Origin: Valencia hispanica | Lineage: Eukaryota > Chordata > Actinopteri > Cyprinodontiformes > Valenciidae | Assembly: GCA_963556495.2 (NCBI GenBank) | Contig: OY747710.1 | Span: 39,443,000 to 39,506,999 of the forward strand | Reading direction: 5' to 3' | Length of the DNA stretch: 64,000 nt | In this document: positions 63,609 to 64,000 of the stretch, one piece after another | How the letters are laid out: each line of letters begins with the position of its first letter | How positions within the stretch are numbered: position 1 is the stretch's first letter | Program-made: the position numbers and the translations under genes | Notes under the pieces: generated by a model | The model's database searches: none | Told to the model about the DNA's origin: nothing | Seen by the model: the letters and a program-made list of their open reading frames with translations, nothing else

Positions 63609-64000
63609 TAGGTGGGTTTCCACTATCGGAACTTCAGGGTCATTTTACCGGACCTTCAGGGCATGCGCGTATCTCCACTTCACCGGGCCAGCCTGATAGG
63701 GCCGTTTGAGGCCATTTTAGGAACCAACCGAGTATCAGCCTTGGGGTATGTACTCGAAAATGGCCCGGTGGAGTCGCTGGGAGGGACTTATGGTTAAGTC
63801 ATACTGATTGGTTGTAACTCAGTGGGAAATGATATCAGCAGACGTCGCCAAACAAGCAGCATTGTAAAAATTGGAAGAGCTGCTGGCAAATCAGCGTATA
63901 ACATAGCAAACAGAAACGTAGCCACATAGCAAATAGAAACACGGCAACTATCCCTCCTTCTTCCATTGTTGATCTCGTTAATCTCTGCTGCTGTGGGCGC
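63609..64000. mobile_element. MITE, same family as 28630-29115 (cut by window end)
   Basis: Starts AGGTGGGTTTCCACTATCGGA and CTTCAGGGTCATTTTACCGG. Interior text (GAGTCGCTGGGAGG, GGTTAAGTCATACTGATTGG, GCAGACGTCGCCAAACAAGC) is the inverse of text at 28890-29010. The right end is outside the window. Confidence 0.75.

Overview
This window is vertebrate nuclear DNA, almost certainly from a ray-finned (teleost) fish. It is AT-rich, has multi-exon coding sequence with GT-AG introns, long CA, AT and purine microsatellites, and a dense load of the elements typical of fish genomes: L2-type LINEs with an ATTGA-repeat tail, Rex-type LINE ends, many Tc1-like transposons, and short hAT-, PIF/Harbinger- and piggyBac-like non-autonomous elements. 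The species cannot be named from this sequence. There are no bacterial operons, CRISPR arrays or rRNA genes, and I recognised no tRNA genes.

The one host gene I can establish is znf516, a C2H2 zinc-finger transcription factor on the minus strand. Four coding exons (33346-31251, 27857-26556, 21495-21391, 8228-8041) join with matching splice phases into a predicted protein of 1116 residues with eleven zinc fingers, close in length and layout to mammalian ZNF516. The acceptor at 33347 implies at least one further upstream non-coding exon. A long 3' UTR may run to a poly(A) signal at 4316-4321, with an alternative signal 8 bases after the stop codon.

Layout. 1-1320: 3' half of an L2 LINE (+). 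1916-3835: fragments of two other LINE-like repeats. 4300-8040: probable znf516 3' UTR. 8229-21390: intron 4, with two long Tc1-like elements (one with an intact catalytic domain but a broken N-terminus), a degenerate third, an hAT-like element, a long palindrome and several unique segments that look like regulatory candidates. 21496-26555: intron 3, with a three-level transposon nest close to the exon 4 acceptor and a second interrupted Tc1. 27858-31250: intron 2, with a Tc1-like element carrying a nested short element and an (AT)n tract. 33347-64000: upstream/intron 1 territory with no certain gene. It holds a Tc1-like element split by a PIF/Harbinger-like element with TAA target duplications, an element flanked by TTAA, several hAT-type MITEs and a nearly full-length but mutated L2 (50965-about 55630) whose ORF1 carries an esterase (SGNH hydrolase) domain. 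A small candidate terminal exon of another minus-strand gene lies at 61626-61699.

I did not find a convincing undescribed biological system. The points most worth checking are the exact znf516 model with its distant last exon, the nested transposons beside exon 4, the TTAA-flanked and TAA-flanked non-autonomous elements, the long palindrome, and the orphan exon near 61.6 kb.
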